A stretch of DNA of 36,703 nucleotides from Roseospira goensis (GCF_014197795.1 NZ_JACIGI010000035.1:1-36703); one strand, 5' to 3'; shown: positions 26,787 through 36,096, counted from the first letter of the stretch. Notes: generated by a model not told the origin, from the letters alone. A program made the numbers and translations.

Positions 26787-26904
26787 GGCTGCCTCCTGTC
26801 GCGGTCGCGCGCCGGCGCCACCTTGCCGATGATACGGCCGTCCCCACCTTGATCTCAAGGCGAAGACCTGCGCACGGCGGCGCGCCGGGACCGCGGCCGC
26901 GAAT

Positions 26905-26918
26905 TTGATTGATATCAA
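26905..26918 (+). promoter_or_regulatory. FNR/FixK-type box upstream of ccoG
   Basis: TTGATTGATATCAA is a perfect match to TTGAT-N4-ATCAA, the binding site of FNR/FnrN/FixK regulators. Its centre is about 170 bp before the ccoG ATG. If it acts as a class II activator site at -41.5, transcription would start near 26953, giving a leader of about 128 nt. It could also affect the divergent Uma2 gene, 120 bp away. Oxygen-limited control of ccoG is well known in alphaproteobacteria. Confidence 0.85.
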
Positions 26919-27080
26919 TGTGGCGGCGCAACGCCGGGCGTATCAGACATGCCGCAAGACCGGTCCCGGGCGCCAGGCCGGGATCCCCTGTCCAGGGGCG
27001 GGACGCGCGGCCGCGGCCGGTGCGGCGCGCCCTGGCACTCCGCCGCCCCGGACGAGGCGAGCAGCGAAGGCGCAGCAGAC

Positions 27081-28547
27081 ATGACGGCAACGGACGGTGT
27101 GGCCGGCGCGCGCGGCAGCGCGACGCCGCAGACGGCGTCGCTGTACGAGGACTATCAGAAGGTCTATCCGCGCAAGAGCGAGGGCCGGTTCCGCCGCATC
27201 AAGACGGCGATGAACTGGGTCCTGCTCTCGATTTTCTTCATCGGGCCTTGGTTGCGCTGGGACCGCGGCCCCAACGCCCCCGATCAGGCCATCCTGATCG
27301 ACATGCCGGGGCGCAAGGCCTACTTCTTCTCCATCGAGATCTGGCCCCAGGAGGTCTACTACCTCACCGGCATCCTGGTGCTGGCAGCGATCGGCCTGTT
27401 CTTCGCCACCGCGCTGCTGGGCCGGGTATGGTGCGGCTTCGCCTGCTTCCAGACCGTGTTCACCGACATCTTCGTGGCCATCGAACGCGCCATCGAGGGA
27501 GATCGCAACGCCCGCATGCGGCTCGACAAGAAGCCGTGGCGCGGCGACAAGATCGTGCGCAAGGCGACCAAGAATGCCGCCTGGTTGGTCACCGCCTTCC
27601 TGGTTGGACTCGGCTTCACCCTGTACTTCGGCAACGCGCCCGACCTGGCGCTCGATGTGCTCACCCTCCAGGCCGGCCTGGCCCCCTATGGCACCATCGC
27701 GGTGGTGGGCGGGTTCTGCTTCCTGCTGGCGGGCTACGCGCGCGAGCAGGTGTGCATCTATATGTGCCCGTATGCGCGCTTTCAGTCGGCGATGGTGGAC
27801 GACGAGTCGCTGATCGTCACCTACGAGGCCTGGCGCGGCGAGCCGCGGGGCAAGGCGCGGCGCACCGACGACTTCAGCCACCGCGGGCACTGCGTCGACT
27901 GCACGCTGTGTTATCAGGTCTGTCCGACCGGCGTTGACATCCGCAAGGGCACGCAACTCGCCTGCATCGGCTGCGGCCTGTGCGCAGACGCCTGCGACAG
28001 CGTCATGGAGCGCTTCAACCTGCCGCCCGGCCTGATCCGCTTCGACTCGGTCAAGAACCAGGCGCGCCGGGAGCGCGGCGAGGCGGTGTCCATCAGGTGG
28101 CTGCGGCCGCGGACCCTGATCTACACCGGCGCCCTGCTGATCGCGGTGGCCGTGATGGCGACCGCGCTGGCCACCCGCTCGCGGTTGGAGGTCAACATCC
28201 TGGCGGAGCGCAGCCCGCTCTACGTGCAGCTTTCCGACGGCTCGATCCGCAACGGCTATACCTTCAAGATCCTCAACATGGAGCGCACGCCGACCACCTT
28301 CACCGTGGCGGTCGAGGGCCTGCCCCAGGCCGACATGAGCATCGTCGGCTACGACACTGTGCCCGGACAGCCGGCGACCGCCCATCTCCCGGTGGCCGGG
28401 GATAGCGTGGGCAGCTTCCGCATCTACGTTTCGGCCCCGCCCGGGGCGCTGGACGGCGGCTCGACGGCGTTTACCTTCGTGGTGGAGAACCAGGCCACCG
28501 GCGAGCGCCTGGAGCAGGGCGCCAACTTCAACGCGCCTGAAGGCTGA
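27081..28547 (+). CDS. ccoG: Cytochrome oxidase maturation iron-sulfur protein CcoG (RdxA/FixG)
   Basis: A 488-residue membrane protein that assists copper-centre assembly of cbb3-type cytochrome c oxidase, probably by reducing Cu(II). Four or five membrane helices flank WCGFACFQTVFTD and CIYMCPYARFQS. A cytoplasmic two-cluster ferredoxin domain follows (CVDCTLCYQVCPTGVDIRKGTQLACIGCGLCADAC), then a final helix (about residues 345-365) and the periplasmic FixG C-terminal immunoglobulin-like domain (FKILNMERTPTTFTVAVEGL). The ATG at 27081 has GAAGG upstream; an in-frame ATG at 26949 would add 44 residues with no homology. Unusually, no ccoNOQP or ccoHIS genes adjoin it, but it has its own FNR box. 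A hairpin follows the gene. Confidence 0.95.
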   Translation: MTATDGVAGARGSATPQTASLYEDYQKVYPRKSEGRFRRIKTAMNWVLLSIFFIGPWLRWDRGPNAPDQAILIDMPGRKAYFFSIEIWPQEVYYLTGILVLAAIGLFFATALLGRVWCGFACFQTVFTDIFVAIERAIEGDRNARMRLDKKPWRGDKIVRKATKNAAWLVTAFLVGLGFTLYFGNAPDLALDVLTLQAGLAPYGTIAVVGGFCFLLAGYAREQVCIYMCPYARFQSAMVDDESLIVTYEAWRGEPRGKARRTDDFSHRGHCVDCTLCYQVCPTGVDIRKGTQLACIGCGLCADACDSVMERFNLPPGLIRFDSVKNQARRERGEAVSIRWLRPRTLIYTGALLIAVAVMATALATRSRLEVNILAERSPLYVQLSDGSIRNGYTFKILNMERTPTTFTVAVEGLPQADMSIVGYDTVPGQPATAHLPVAGDSVGSFRIYVSAPPGALDGGSTAFTFVVENQATGERLEQGANFNAPEG

Positions 28548-28554
28548 CCGATCC

Positions 28555-28594
28555 GGGGGGCGCGGCGCGCGGCATCCCCGTCCCGCGTCCCCCC
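28555..28594 (+). terminator. Hairpin after ccoG
   Basis: GGGGGGCGCGG (28555-28565) pairs with CCGCGTCCCCCC (28583-28594) with one bulged T. Only TT follows, so termination would be weak or Rho-assisted. It lies directly between ccoG and the nucleotide-sugar dehydratase gene. Confidence 0.4.
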
Positions 28595-28633
28595 TTGCCG
28601 CGCACCCGGTTTTTCTTGGCCTGTCCGGGCGCG

Positions 28634-30625
28634 ATGTCCTATTCGTCGGGATCTGGCCGCTCCTCAAGCAGGCGGGGCGGCTCCCGCTCGAACGGACACC
28701 TTCCCGTGCTGTTGCCCGACTTCCTCAGAACCTCGCCACGCGCCCGCATCGCCTACCTCCACGACGTGATGATGGCGGGGCTGTCCTTCCTGCTGTCGAT
28801 TTATCTGCGCGTGGGCGAGGCCTGGCCGCGCCACGTGGAGACCGAGACCCTGGTGATCGGCACGGCGCTGTTCGCCGTGATCGCGGCGGCGGTGTTCCTG
28901 TACCAGCCCATGTACAAGGGCATCTGGCGGTACGCCTCGATGAAGGACCTGGTGGCGATCACGCGCGCGGTGACGCTGACCATCCTGATTTTCGTGCCGG
29001 CGATGTTCCTGGTGACCCGCCTCGACGACCTGCCGCGCAGCACGCTCATCATCAACTGGTTTGTGCTGATGGCGCTGCTGGGCGGGCCGCGCTTCGCGTA
29101 CCGGATCCTGAAGGACCGCCGGCTCGACTTCCGCTACGAGACGCGGCGCGATCCGCACGCCATCCCGGTGCTGCTGGTGGGGGCGGGGGACGGCGCGGAG
29201 CTGTTCCTGCGCTCCCTGCTGCGCGAGCCCGACGCCAGCTACCGGGTGGTCGGCATCCTGACCCGCAAGCGGCACCGTGTCGGCCGCCGCATCCACGACG
29301 TCGAGGTCATGGGCACGCTGGACCAGGTGGCGGACGTCGTCGGCACCCTGTCGGGGCGCAACCTGCGGCCCATGAAGCTGGTGCTGACCCACGCGGACTT
29401 CACCGGCGACGAGGTCCAGGCCCTGCTGGACGCCGCCGACCGCCTCGGCCTGACGCTGGCGCGGCTGCCGCGTCCCACCGACCTGCGCGACGGCGCCGCC
29501 GACCGCCTGGACGTGCGACCGGTGTCGGTCGAGGACCTTCTGGGCCGGCCCCAGGCGGTGCTGGACCGCGCCGCCATCGCCGCCCTGATCGCCGGCCGGC
29601 GGGTCCTGGTCACCGGGGCCGGCGGCTCCATCGGGTCCGAACTGGTGCGCCAGGTGGCGGCGCTGGGGCCGGCGGCCCTGACCCTGCTCGACAACAGCGA
29701 GTTCGCGCTCTACAGCATCGACCTGGAGATCGCCGAGCGCCATCCCACGCTGCCGCGCGCGCCGCGGCTCGGGTCGGTGCGCGACCGCCGCCGCCTCGAC
29801 GCCGTGATGGCCGAGGCCCGGCCCGAGGTGGTGTTCCACGCCGCCGCGCTCAAGCACGTGCCGTTGGTCGAACTCAACCCGGTCGAGGGTATCTGGACCA
29901 ACGCCGTCGGCAGCCGCCATGTGGCCGACGCCTGCCGGGCGTCCGGGGTGGCGGCGCTGGTGATGATCTCCACCGACAAGGCGGTCAACCCCACCAGCAT
30001 CATGGGCGCGGCCAAGCGGGCGGCGGAATGCTATTGCCAGGCGCTCGACGTGCTGGACCAGGGCAAGCCTCAGCGCACCCACTTCATCACCGTGCGCTTC
30101 GGCAACGTGCTGGGCTCGACCGGTTCGGTGGTGCCGCTGTTCCAGCGCCAGCTCGCCCGCGGCGGGCCGCTGACCGTCACCCACCCGGACATGACCCGCT
30201 ATTTCATGACCATCCGCGAGGCGGTCGAACTGGTGTTGCAGGCGGCCGCCCTGGGCAGCGGGGCGGATACCTACCGGGGTCGGATCTTCGTGCTCGACAT
30301 GGGCAAGCCGGTGCGGATCGTGGACCTGGCGCGGCAGATGATCCGGCTGGCCGGGCTGCGGCCGGACGCGGACATCCGCATCGCCTACACCGGGCCGCGG
30401 CCGGGGGAGAAGCTGTCGGAGGAGATTTTCCACGGCGGCGAGACCACGGTGCCCACCGAGCGCGAGGGCGTGCTGATCGCCGATCCGCGCCGCCTGGACC
30501 ACGCCCGTGTGGCCCGTCTCATGGACGGGCTGGAGGCGGCGTGCATGGCCGGCGAGACGGAGCGCGCGCTGGCGGTGCTGGGCGATCTGGTGCCGGAGTT
30601 CGGCGCCGAGGCGGTGCCGGCCTGA
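28634..30625 (+). CDS. Membrane-bound nucleotide-sugar 4,6-dehydratase (WbpM/CapD/PglF type)
   Basis: A 663-residue polysaccharide-biosynthesis protein. Four membrane helices (about residues 35-160) are followed by a first Rossmann fold (VLLVGAGDGAELFLRSLL) and the SDR dehydratase domain. Its NAD site is VLVTGAGGSIGSELVRQ, with HAAALKHVPLVELNP and the active-site strand MISTDKAVNPTSIMGAAKRAAE, in which the usual SDR tyrosine is Met as in WbpM/PglF. FGNVLGSTGSVVPLF, TRYFMTIREAVELV and PGEKLSEEIFHGGE complete it. Such enzymes convert UDP-GlcNAc to the 4-keto-6-deoxy sugar for O-antigen, capsule or glycoprotein glycans. Start is uncertain (ATG 28634 or GTG 28707). No other glycan genes are adjacent except uppP further left. 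Confidence 0.93.
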   Translation: MSYSSGSGRSSSRRGGSRSNGHLPVLLPDFLRTSPRARIAYLHDVMMAGLSFLLSIYLRVGEAWPRHVETETLVIGTALFAVIAAAVFLYQPMYKGIWRYASMKDLVAITRAVTLTILIFVPAMFLVTRLDDLPRSTLIINWFVLMALLGGPRFAYRILKDRRLDFRYETRRDPHAIPVLLVGAGDGAELFLRSLLREPDASYRVVGILTRKRHRVGRRIHDVEVMGTLDQVADVVGTLSGRNLRPMKLVLTHADFTGDEVQALLDAADRLGLTLARLPRPTDLRDGAADRLDVRPVSVEDLLGRPQAVLDRAAIAALIAGRRVLVTGAGGSIGSELVRQVAALGPAALTLLDNSEFALYSIDLEIAERHPTLPRAPRLGSVRDRRRLDAVMAEARPEVVFHAAALKHVPLVELNPVEGIWTNAVGSRHVADACRASGVAALVMISTDKAVNPTSIMGAAKRAAECYCQALDVLDQGKPQRTHFITVRFGNVLGSTGSVVPLFQRQLARGGPLTVTHPDMTRYFMTIREAVELVLQAAALGSGADTYRGRIFVLDMGKPVRIVDLARQMIRLAGLRPDADIRIAYTGPRPGEKLSEEIFHGGETTVPTEREGVLIADPRRLDHARVARLMDGLEAACMAGETERALAVLGDLVPEFGAEAVPA

Positions 30626-30649
30626 CCCCGTCTCCGGGTCGGGACACGG

Positions 30650-31945
30650 TCATGCCGCCGGCAGGTCGAGGCGGAACGTGGTGCCGTGGCCCTCGGTGCT
30701 GTCCACGCGGATGGTGCCGTGCTGGCGGTCCATCAGTTCCTTGCTGATGACGAGCCCCATGCCGGTCCCGGTCTCGCCTTGGGTGCCGGTGGCGGATGCC
30801 CGGGCGCCCAGGTCGAACAGCGTCGGGATCTTCGCCGCCGGGATGCCGACGCCCGTATCCCGGATCGCCACCGTCGCCCGGCCGGTCGGCGCCGGACCGG
30901 CCGTGACCAGAATGCTGTCCCCCGGACGCGTGAACTTGATGGCGTTGCTGAGCAGGTTGCGGACCACGGTGTTCAGCATGTGGGGGTCGGCCCACGCGCG
31001 CACGCCGGGCGCGGCATCGGTGCGCAGGGCCACACCCTTGGCCTGGGCGGCATAATGGTAGCGCGCCACGTTGTCGTCGAGCAGCGCCGCCAGATCGACG
31101 GCTTCCGGGGCGTAGGTCACGCGGTCGAGCTGGATGCGCGACCAGTCCAGCAGGTCCTCCAGCAGCTTGAACGCTTCGGTGGCGGCGCGGTGCAGCAGCG
31201 CGCCGTACTCCGCCACGCGCGCCGGGGGCAGGCTGGCCCCTTCCGTCGCCAGCAGCTCCGAAAAGCCCATCAGCGGGTTGAACGGGCTCTTGAGGTCGTG
31301 CGCCACGATGGAGAAGAACTTGTCCTTCTGGGTGTTCAACTCCTCCAGGTGGGCGCGGGCCTCCTCCACCGACTGGGCCATGACCGCCATGTCGCGCGTC
31401 TGCCGCTCCAGGCGCCGTTCCTGGTCCTGGAGGGCGAGGATCTGGGCCGCCATCTCCTGGGCATGCGATTCCAGGTCGGCCTCGGCCTGCTTGAGCGCGG
31501 TCACGTCGGTGTGGGAGCCCAGCATGCGCACCGGGTGCCCCTCGGCGTCGCGGATGATCTGGCCGCGACAGCGCACCCAGACGGTGTGGCCGTCCCGATG
31601 TCGATAGCGCACCACCTGGTCGAACGGATGGGCCGGGTCGGCCTTGTGCTTCTCGAAGTTCTCCCGCACGACGACCAGGTCGTCGGGATGGATCCGCGCC
31701 TGCCACCACGCCGTCGCGTTCTCGACCTCGTCGTCGGCGTACCCGAACAGGGCCTTGAACCGCGGGCTGAGCCATTCCGCGCCCTCGGGGTCGAGGGCAC
31801 GATACCACAGTCCGTCGGTGGCTCCCGCGTCGAGGAACCTGATAATCGTGGGATCCTGGCGAATACGCTCAAAAAGTTCGTCTCTCAGCCAGTGAGAGCC
31901 ACCGTAGGATCCCGACTCCTGTAATTGAGTCGTTTCTGTCGTCAT
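30650..31945 (-). CDS. Soluble PAS-domain sensor histidine kinase
   Basis: A 431-residue kinase without membrane segments. Residues about 30-150 are one PAS/PAC domain (RFLDAGATDGLWYRAL, WWQARIHPDDL, HRDGHTVWVRCRGQIIRDAEGHPVRMLGSHTDVT). A coiled coil (about 150-205) leads to the HisKA box FFSIVAHDLKSPF with phospho-acceptor His216. The HATPase_c domain has N box NLLSNAIKFT, G1 DTGVGIP and G2 GTGMGL. No response regulator is encoded nearby, so it is an orphan; the signal is cytoplasmic. The ATG at 31945 was chosen; another six codons upstream (31963, inside the palindrome ATGCATGCAT) is possible. It converges on the dehydratase gene with 24 bp between the ends and lies 155 bp downstream of the YdbH-like gene. 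Confidence 0.93.
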   Translation of the reverse strand: MTTETTQLQESGSYGGSHWLRDELFERIRQDPTIIRFLDAGATDGLWYRALDPEGAEWLSPRFKALFGYADDEVENATAWWQARIHPDDLVVVRENFEKHKADPAHPFDQVVRYRHRDGHTVWVRCRGQIIRDAEGHPVRMLGSHTDVTALKQAEADLESHAQEMAAQILALQDQERRLERQTRDMAVMAQSVEEARAHLEELNTQKDKFFSIVAHDLKSPFNPLMGFSELLATEGASLPPARVAEYGALLHRAATEAFKLLEDLLDWSRIQLDRVTYAPEAVDLAALLDDNVARYHYAAQAKGVALRTDAAPGVRAWADPHMLNTVVRNLLSNAIKFTRPGDSILVTAGPAPTGRATVAIRDTGVGIPAAKIPTLFDLGARASATGTQGETGTGMGLVISKELMDRQHGTIRVDSTEGHGTTFRLDLPAA

Positions 31946-32100
31946 GGTGCCCGATGCATGCATTGTTCTGGGCGAGTCGATCTCAAGACCGCGCTCATGA
32001 AGCCATGCCAGCGGCGCCCTGTCGAGGCCAAATGGCACAGGACCACGACCTTGGCGTGCCGCACCGGCGGCGTTTCACGACGCGCGGCACCGGGCGGCCG

Positions 32101-35100
32101 TCAGGGGCCGGCGGGGTCCAGGTCCAGGGCGCGCAGGCGCTCGCGGATGCGGTCGGGGATGGCGTAGCCGCGCAGGCTGTCCTGCACCATGCGGGCCAGC
32201 GGTCCCGACAGGGAGACGTTGAGCTGGAACGGATAGCCGTCGAGAACCGCCGGATTGGACCCCTCCAGCCGCACCCGAACGGCCATGTCGTCGTCGGTCC
32301 GGCCGTCCACGTCCATGGACAGGTCGGTGTAGGCGAAGTCCTGCAAGGCCCGCCGCGCCAGGTCCACACCCTGCATGCCCTCCGGCAGCGCGGTCCCGGC
32401 GTAGCGCACCGCGCCCGGCTCCACGGCCGCCAGCCGGCCGGCGTCGATGCGGACCGCGCCGGGGGTGATGACCAGCGGCACGCGCCCGTCGACTCGTCCG
32501 GTGACGCTGAGGTCGTCGAGCGGCGTCAACGCGGCCAACTCGGCCAGATCGAGGCCCTCGACCGTCAGCATCAGCGGCACGCGGTCGAAACCCGCCAGCG
32601 GCACCACGGCCTCGCCGGCGGTGATGGTGCCGCCGGCCAGGGCCATGCGCGCGCTCTCCAGCACGAAGGCGCGTCGGGCGGGGTCGAGGCGATAGCGCAC
32701 CACCAGGTCGGAGAACGGCAGCCCGAGGTCGAGGCCCGCAGCCGCCAGCTCCTGACTCGGGCTGGCGGGCGGGGCCAGGCCGGTCAGGCGCACCACCCCG
32801 TTGAGGCGGCGCAGCCGCGTGGTGCCATAGGCCGCGTCGACGTCGGCCAGGCCGATCGACAGGTCGGGCGTCGGCTTGGTCCCGTCGCGCCAGGCCAGCG
32901 TTCCGGACACCGCCAGCGTGCCGGCGCTGGCCGACAGGTCCACCAGCTTGCCGTACAGGTGCCAGGGCTGGATCCCGTCGCGGCCCAGCGCCAGCGGCGG
33001 CGTGGCGAGTCGCAGGCGCCCCGCCGAGCCGTCGCGCGCCAGCCAGCCGGTGGCGGTGGCGACTCCGGCGCGCCGCGGCGCGTCCGCCGTGAGGGTCACC
33101 GCAAGCCGGGCGGGATCAGCCGGGTCCGGCGCAAGCTGTCCTTCCAGCCGCAGGGGCCGCAGCGGGTGGCCGGCGTCCGGGCGCGGGGCCGTCTCGCCGG
33201 GCAGGGCCGGCAGCCGCCCGGCAAGGGTGATCTCCGGGCCGGCCGGGCGCAGCGTCAGGTCGGCCCGTCCGTCGGCCACCGTCCAGGCCCCGACGCGGAC
33301 CGTGGGCAGCGTGGCGGCGGCGGCGAAGGGCACGGCGTCGCGCGGGGGCAGCCGTCCGGCCACCGTCAGGGTGTCCAGGCGGCCGGTGATGCTGCCGTCC
33401 TCCAGGGCGAGCGGCGCCAGCGCGGCGTCCAGGGTGAGCGCCGCGCCGTCCGGGGCGCCCCAGGTCAGCGACGCGGCGTGCGCGCGGTCGGCCGCCAGCG
33501 TCAGCGCCAGCCGGTCCGGTCCGCGCCAGGCCCCGTCCGGCGCCGTCGGTCGCGCCAGGGTCAGCGCGCCGCCGTCCAGGGTCAGGGTGGCATGGGACGC
33601 TGACAGCGCCAGCGTCCCGGCCGCCGTCAGGTCCGCCGGTCCGGTCGTCAGCGCGGCATGGGCGACCGCCGCCGCGGTGCCGTGCAGGTCGACGCGGCCG
33701 GCCAGGGTGCCGTCCGCCAGCGTCATGCGTGGGCTGGACAGGTCCGCCGCCAGGTCCGTGAGCCCGGCCGGGGTCAGGCCCCGGACCGTCAGCGCGACGT
33801 CGGTCAGGGTCGCCGCATGCAGGCCGGCGGCGCGGGTCAGGCGGCCGTCCATGGCGGTGGCCAGCCGGCCGGTGCGTCCCGCGGCGTCGCCGAGGGTGGC
33901 GGCGCCGTCCAGCGCCACGGCCCAGGCGGGCGCCCCGTCCGGGTCGCTGTCCGGGCGCAGCCGCGCCGTCCACGGCGCGCCGTCGCGCCGGCCCGCCAGC
34001 GTCAGGGTGACCGGGCCGGCCGGCGGGCCGCCGAGCGCCGGCATCGCCGCCCGGGCCAGCCGTGGCAGCACGGACGGCAGCGTGACCCGCAGGGGCGTGC
34101 GGGCCCGCCAGGCCAGCGCCGGGCCGTCCCCGTCCAGGGTCAGCCGGCCGGCGGCCTTCACCGTGGCGCCGGTGCCGACATGGGGCACGATGACGTCGTG
34201 GGCGTTGAGCCGCAGGTCCAGCGTACCGCCCGGGCGCGCCTCGGCGGCGGCGGTCAGGCGCCGGGTCTCCAGGTGCAGGCGGCCGCGCAGGCGGGGCGGC
34301 CCCGGCGTCAGGCCGGGCCCCAGCGGCAGGACCACCCGGGGGGGCGTGCCGTCGGCCGCCGGCTCCAGGCGCAGCGCCAGCGGGCCGGCCGCCAGCGCGG
34401 CCAGCGCCGGGTGCCAGGGGTGGAGCAGGGCGGGGTCGAGGGCCGTCGCGCCGATCTCGACGGCCTCCCCCGTGAGCGTCAGGACGCCGTCGCGCCACGC
34501 TGCCGTCACCGTGCCCGCGCCGCGCAGGGCTCGGGCCAGGCCGGCGCGGTCGCGCGGCGCCGCCTGGACGCTGACGGTCGCGGTGGCCTCGGGCGTCGGC
34601 CAGGGCCGGGCGGTCACCGTGGCGGCGGCGAAGACGCCGGTGCCCCAGACCGTGACGTCGGCGGTGAGGGCGGGGCGGTCGGCCGAGGTGTCCAGCGCAC
34701 CGTCGCCCAAGGCGCGCACCGGGCCGTGCGGTGTGTCCAGGGTGAGGCGCGCGTCCGTCAGGGTCAGGGCATCAAAGGGCAGCGTGGGCGGGCCGGCTGC
34801 GCCCGCTCCACCGCCCAGCCAAGGCGTGACGGGGCCGGCGTCGAGGCCCGCGTCGGCGCTCCAGGCCGCCGTCGCCACGGCGCCGGCGATGTCGATCCTA
34901 TCGACGTGGCCCTCGGCGAGCCCGCGCGGGGTGTAGGTCAGAACGATCCGCTCGGCCCGCAGTCGGCCGCCGGCCAGAGTCACGTCCGCGAGCACCGCGC
35001 GGCCGGGGTCCAGGGTCTCCACCGTCAGGCGGGCCGGCCCCAGCCCGGCGCGCGCGAGCAGGGCGGGCGCCACCGTCTCGACGATTGGGGCCCGCCCCCA

Positions 35101-35256
35101 CCAGGCCGCCGCCAGGACGGCGGTCGCCAGCAGGGCGGGACCCAGCACCGCGCCCAGGGCCGCGCGGACCACTGCGGCCCGGCGCGGGTGGCGGCGGCCG
35201 GTGGCGGCTGGGGTGGCGGCTGGGGCGGGGGGCGGGGCGGTCTCCGGCTCGGTCAT
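32101..35256 (-). CDS. YdbH/AsmA-like giant envelope protein (intermembrane lipid transport type)
   Basis: A 1051-residue protein with a proline/alanine-rich cytoplasmic N-terminus, one membrane anchor (about residues 30-52, VRAALGAVLGPALLATAVLAAAWW) and a very long beta-rich periplasmic part of repeating LTLDxAxLxL-type strands. The C-terminal region (GLPFSDLVVRYRLDPARRAFVLESARMALAGGTITAGEAVVPL, then VPLMLTVEGLDLAELAAL) is characteristic of the YdbH (DUF748/dicarboxylate-transport-named) branch of AsmA-like proteins, which bridge inner and outer membranes and are implicated in phospholipid movement. The sequence is extremely Ala/Leu/Thr-rich. The small ynbE and ydbL partners often found with ydbH are not seen next to it. 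The ATG at 35256 opens the frame; no strong ribosome-binding site is visible. Confidence 0.8.
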   Translation of the reverse strand: MTEPETAPPPAPAATPAATGRRHPRRAAVVRAALGAVLGPALLATAVLAAAWWGRAPIVETVAPALLARAGLGPARLTVETLDPGRAVLADVTLAGGRLRAERIVLTYTPRGLAEGHVDRIDIAGAVATAAWSADAGLDAGPVTPWLGGGAGAAGPPTLPFDALTLTDARLTLDTPHGPVRALGDGALDTSADRPALTADVTVWGTGVFAAATVTARPWPTPEATATVSVQAAPRDRAGLARALRGAGTVTAAWRDGVLTLTGEAVEIGATALDPALLHPWHPALAALAAGPLALRLEPAADGTPPRVVLPLGPGLTPGPPRLRGRLHLETRRLTAAAEARPGGTLDLRLNAHDVIVPHVGTGATVKAAGRLTLDGDGPALAWRARTPLRVTLPSVLPRLARAAMPALGGPPAGPVTLTLAGRRDGAPWTARLRPDSDPDGAPAWAVALDGAATLGDAAGRTGRLATAMDGRLTRAAGLHAATLTDVALTVRGLTPAGLTDLAADLSSPRMTLADGTLAGRVDLHGTAAAVAHAALTTGPADLTAAGTLALSASHATLTLDGGALTLARPTAPDGAWRGPDRLALTLAADRAHAASLTWGAPDGAALTLDAALAPLALEDGSITGRLDTLTVAGRLPPRDAVPFAAAATLPTVRVGAWTVADGRADLTLRPAGPEITLAGRLPALPGETAPRPDAGHPLRPLRLEGQLAPDPADPARLAVTLTADAPRRAGVATATGWLARDGSAGRLRLATPPLALGRDGIQPWHLYGKLVDLSASAGTLAVSGTLAWRDGTKPTPDLSIGLADVDAAYGTTRLRRLNGVVRLTGLAPPASPSQELAAAGLDLGLPFSDLVVRYRLDPARRAFVLESARMALAGGTITAGEAVVPLAGFDRVPLMLTVEGLDLAELAALTPLDDLSVTGRVDGRVPLVITPGAVRIDAGRLAAVEPGAVRYAGTALPEGMQGVDLARRALQDFAYTDLSMDVDGRTDDDMAVRVRLEGSNPAVLDGYPFQLNVSLSGPLARMVQDSLRGYAIPDRIRERLRALDLDPAGP

Positions 35257-35392
35257 GCGGGGGCTGCTGCGGCGGCGGAACGGAGGGGGCGACAGGGCAC
35301 CCGATCACTGTAGCGCAGGGCGCCGGCCGTGGCATCGCCCCGGCCGGCTGCCGTACACTGGCCGTGTGCCGGTGCCCGAGGAGCCCCCGACC

Positions 35393-35968
35393 ATGGCCCA
35401 TCCGCCCCTGACCGACTCCGCCTTCGATGCTGCCTTCTGGCTGCTCGACCGCGCGCTGGACGACAACGAGTACCTGAATCCGCGCAAGCTGCACCGGCTG
35501 CTCTATCTGGCGCAGGCCTATTTCGCGGTCGCCAACGCCGGGCATTGGCTGATGCCGGCCACCTTCGTGGCCGATCCGGACGGGCCGCTGGAGCCCACCC
35601 TGTTCCGCGCCTTTGCCTACAGCCGGCCGCGCGTCGATGTGCAGCCCATCCCCGAGGCCGGCAGGACGCTGCTGGATTCCGTCTGGCGCCGCTTCGGGGC
35701 GCATTCCACCGACCACCTGACCAAGGCGCTCAAGCGCCATCCGCCCTATGCCGACGCGCGCGCCGCCGGACCGCGGGCGATCATCCTGGTCGAGGCGATG
35801 GTGGCCTTCTACGGCCGCGCGCCGCGGCCGCGCGAGGGCATCGGGGCGCTGACCGACAGCGGCGCCCCGCACATCGAACAGGTGCTGCGCCCGCGTGTCA
35901 TGCGCTCGCAGTCCGGCAAGCCGGTCAACGTGCACCAGTGGCGGCCGCGTCCGGTGAAGGACCGCTGA
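35393..35968 (+). CDS. SocA/GepA-like (DUF4065) domain protein
   Basis: A 191-residue protein with the SocA/Panacea-type domain: FDAAFWLLDRALDDNEYLNPRKLHRLLYLAQAYFAV, GHWLMPATFVADPDGPLEPTLFRAF and FGAHSTDHLTKALKRHPPYADAR. In Caulobacter SocA is a proteolytic adaptor antitoxin for SocB; other members are antitoxins of diverse TA pairs or phage-associated proteins. No toxin gene adjoins it here: upstream is the divergent YdbH-like gene, downstream a small conserved gene. A housekeeping role of a stand-alone family member is therefore as likely as a TA function. The ATG at 35393 has GAGGAG eight bases upstream. A perfect 13-bp tandem repeat follows the gene. Confidence 0.8.
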   Translation: MAHPPLTDSAFDAAFWLLDRALDDNEYLNPRKLHRLLYLAQAYFAVANAGHWLMPATFVADPDGPLEPTLFRAFAYSRPRVDVQPIPEAGRTLLDSVWRRFGAHSTDHLTKALKRHPPYADARAAGPRAIILVEAMVAFYGRAPRPREGIGALTDSGAPHIEQVLRPRVMRSQSGKPVNVHQWRPRPVKDR

Positions 35969-35990
35969 CCCTGGGGCCGGGCCGGGCCGT

Positions 35991-36016
35991 GTTGCGCATT
36001 TTCGTTGCGCATTTTC
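35991..36016. repeat. Perfect 13-bp tandem duplication
   Basis: GTTGCGCATTTTC occurs twice head to tail (35991-36003, 36004-36016), 22 bp after the SocA-domain stop and 81 bp before the next gene. Each copy contains the palindrome TGCGCA. It is AT-rich compared with its surroundings and could be part of the promoter or operator of the downstream gene. Confidence 0.8.
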
Positions 36017-36096
36017 AATGCCGGCGCGGGGCTTCGGGCGCATGCGGGAGGATAAACGCGACGGGCCGGAGTCGGTCCGCGCCTCGGGAGGACAGC

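Noticed and set aside
26949-27080. A longer ccoG start at 26949
   Set aside because: The extra 44 residues are Arg/Gly/Pro-rich with no family match, and this ATG would fall at the start site expected from the FNR box.
32876-34936. Plus-strand ORFs of about 690 and 550 codons opposite the YdbH-like gene
   Set aside because: Ser/Arg/Ala- or Gln/Gly/Arg-rich shadows of a very GC-rich gene; the minus-strand frame alone has an anchor helix and family-type C-terminus.
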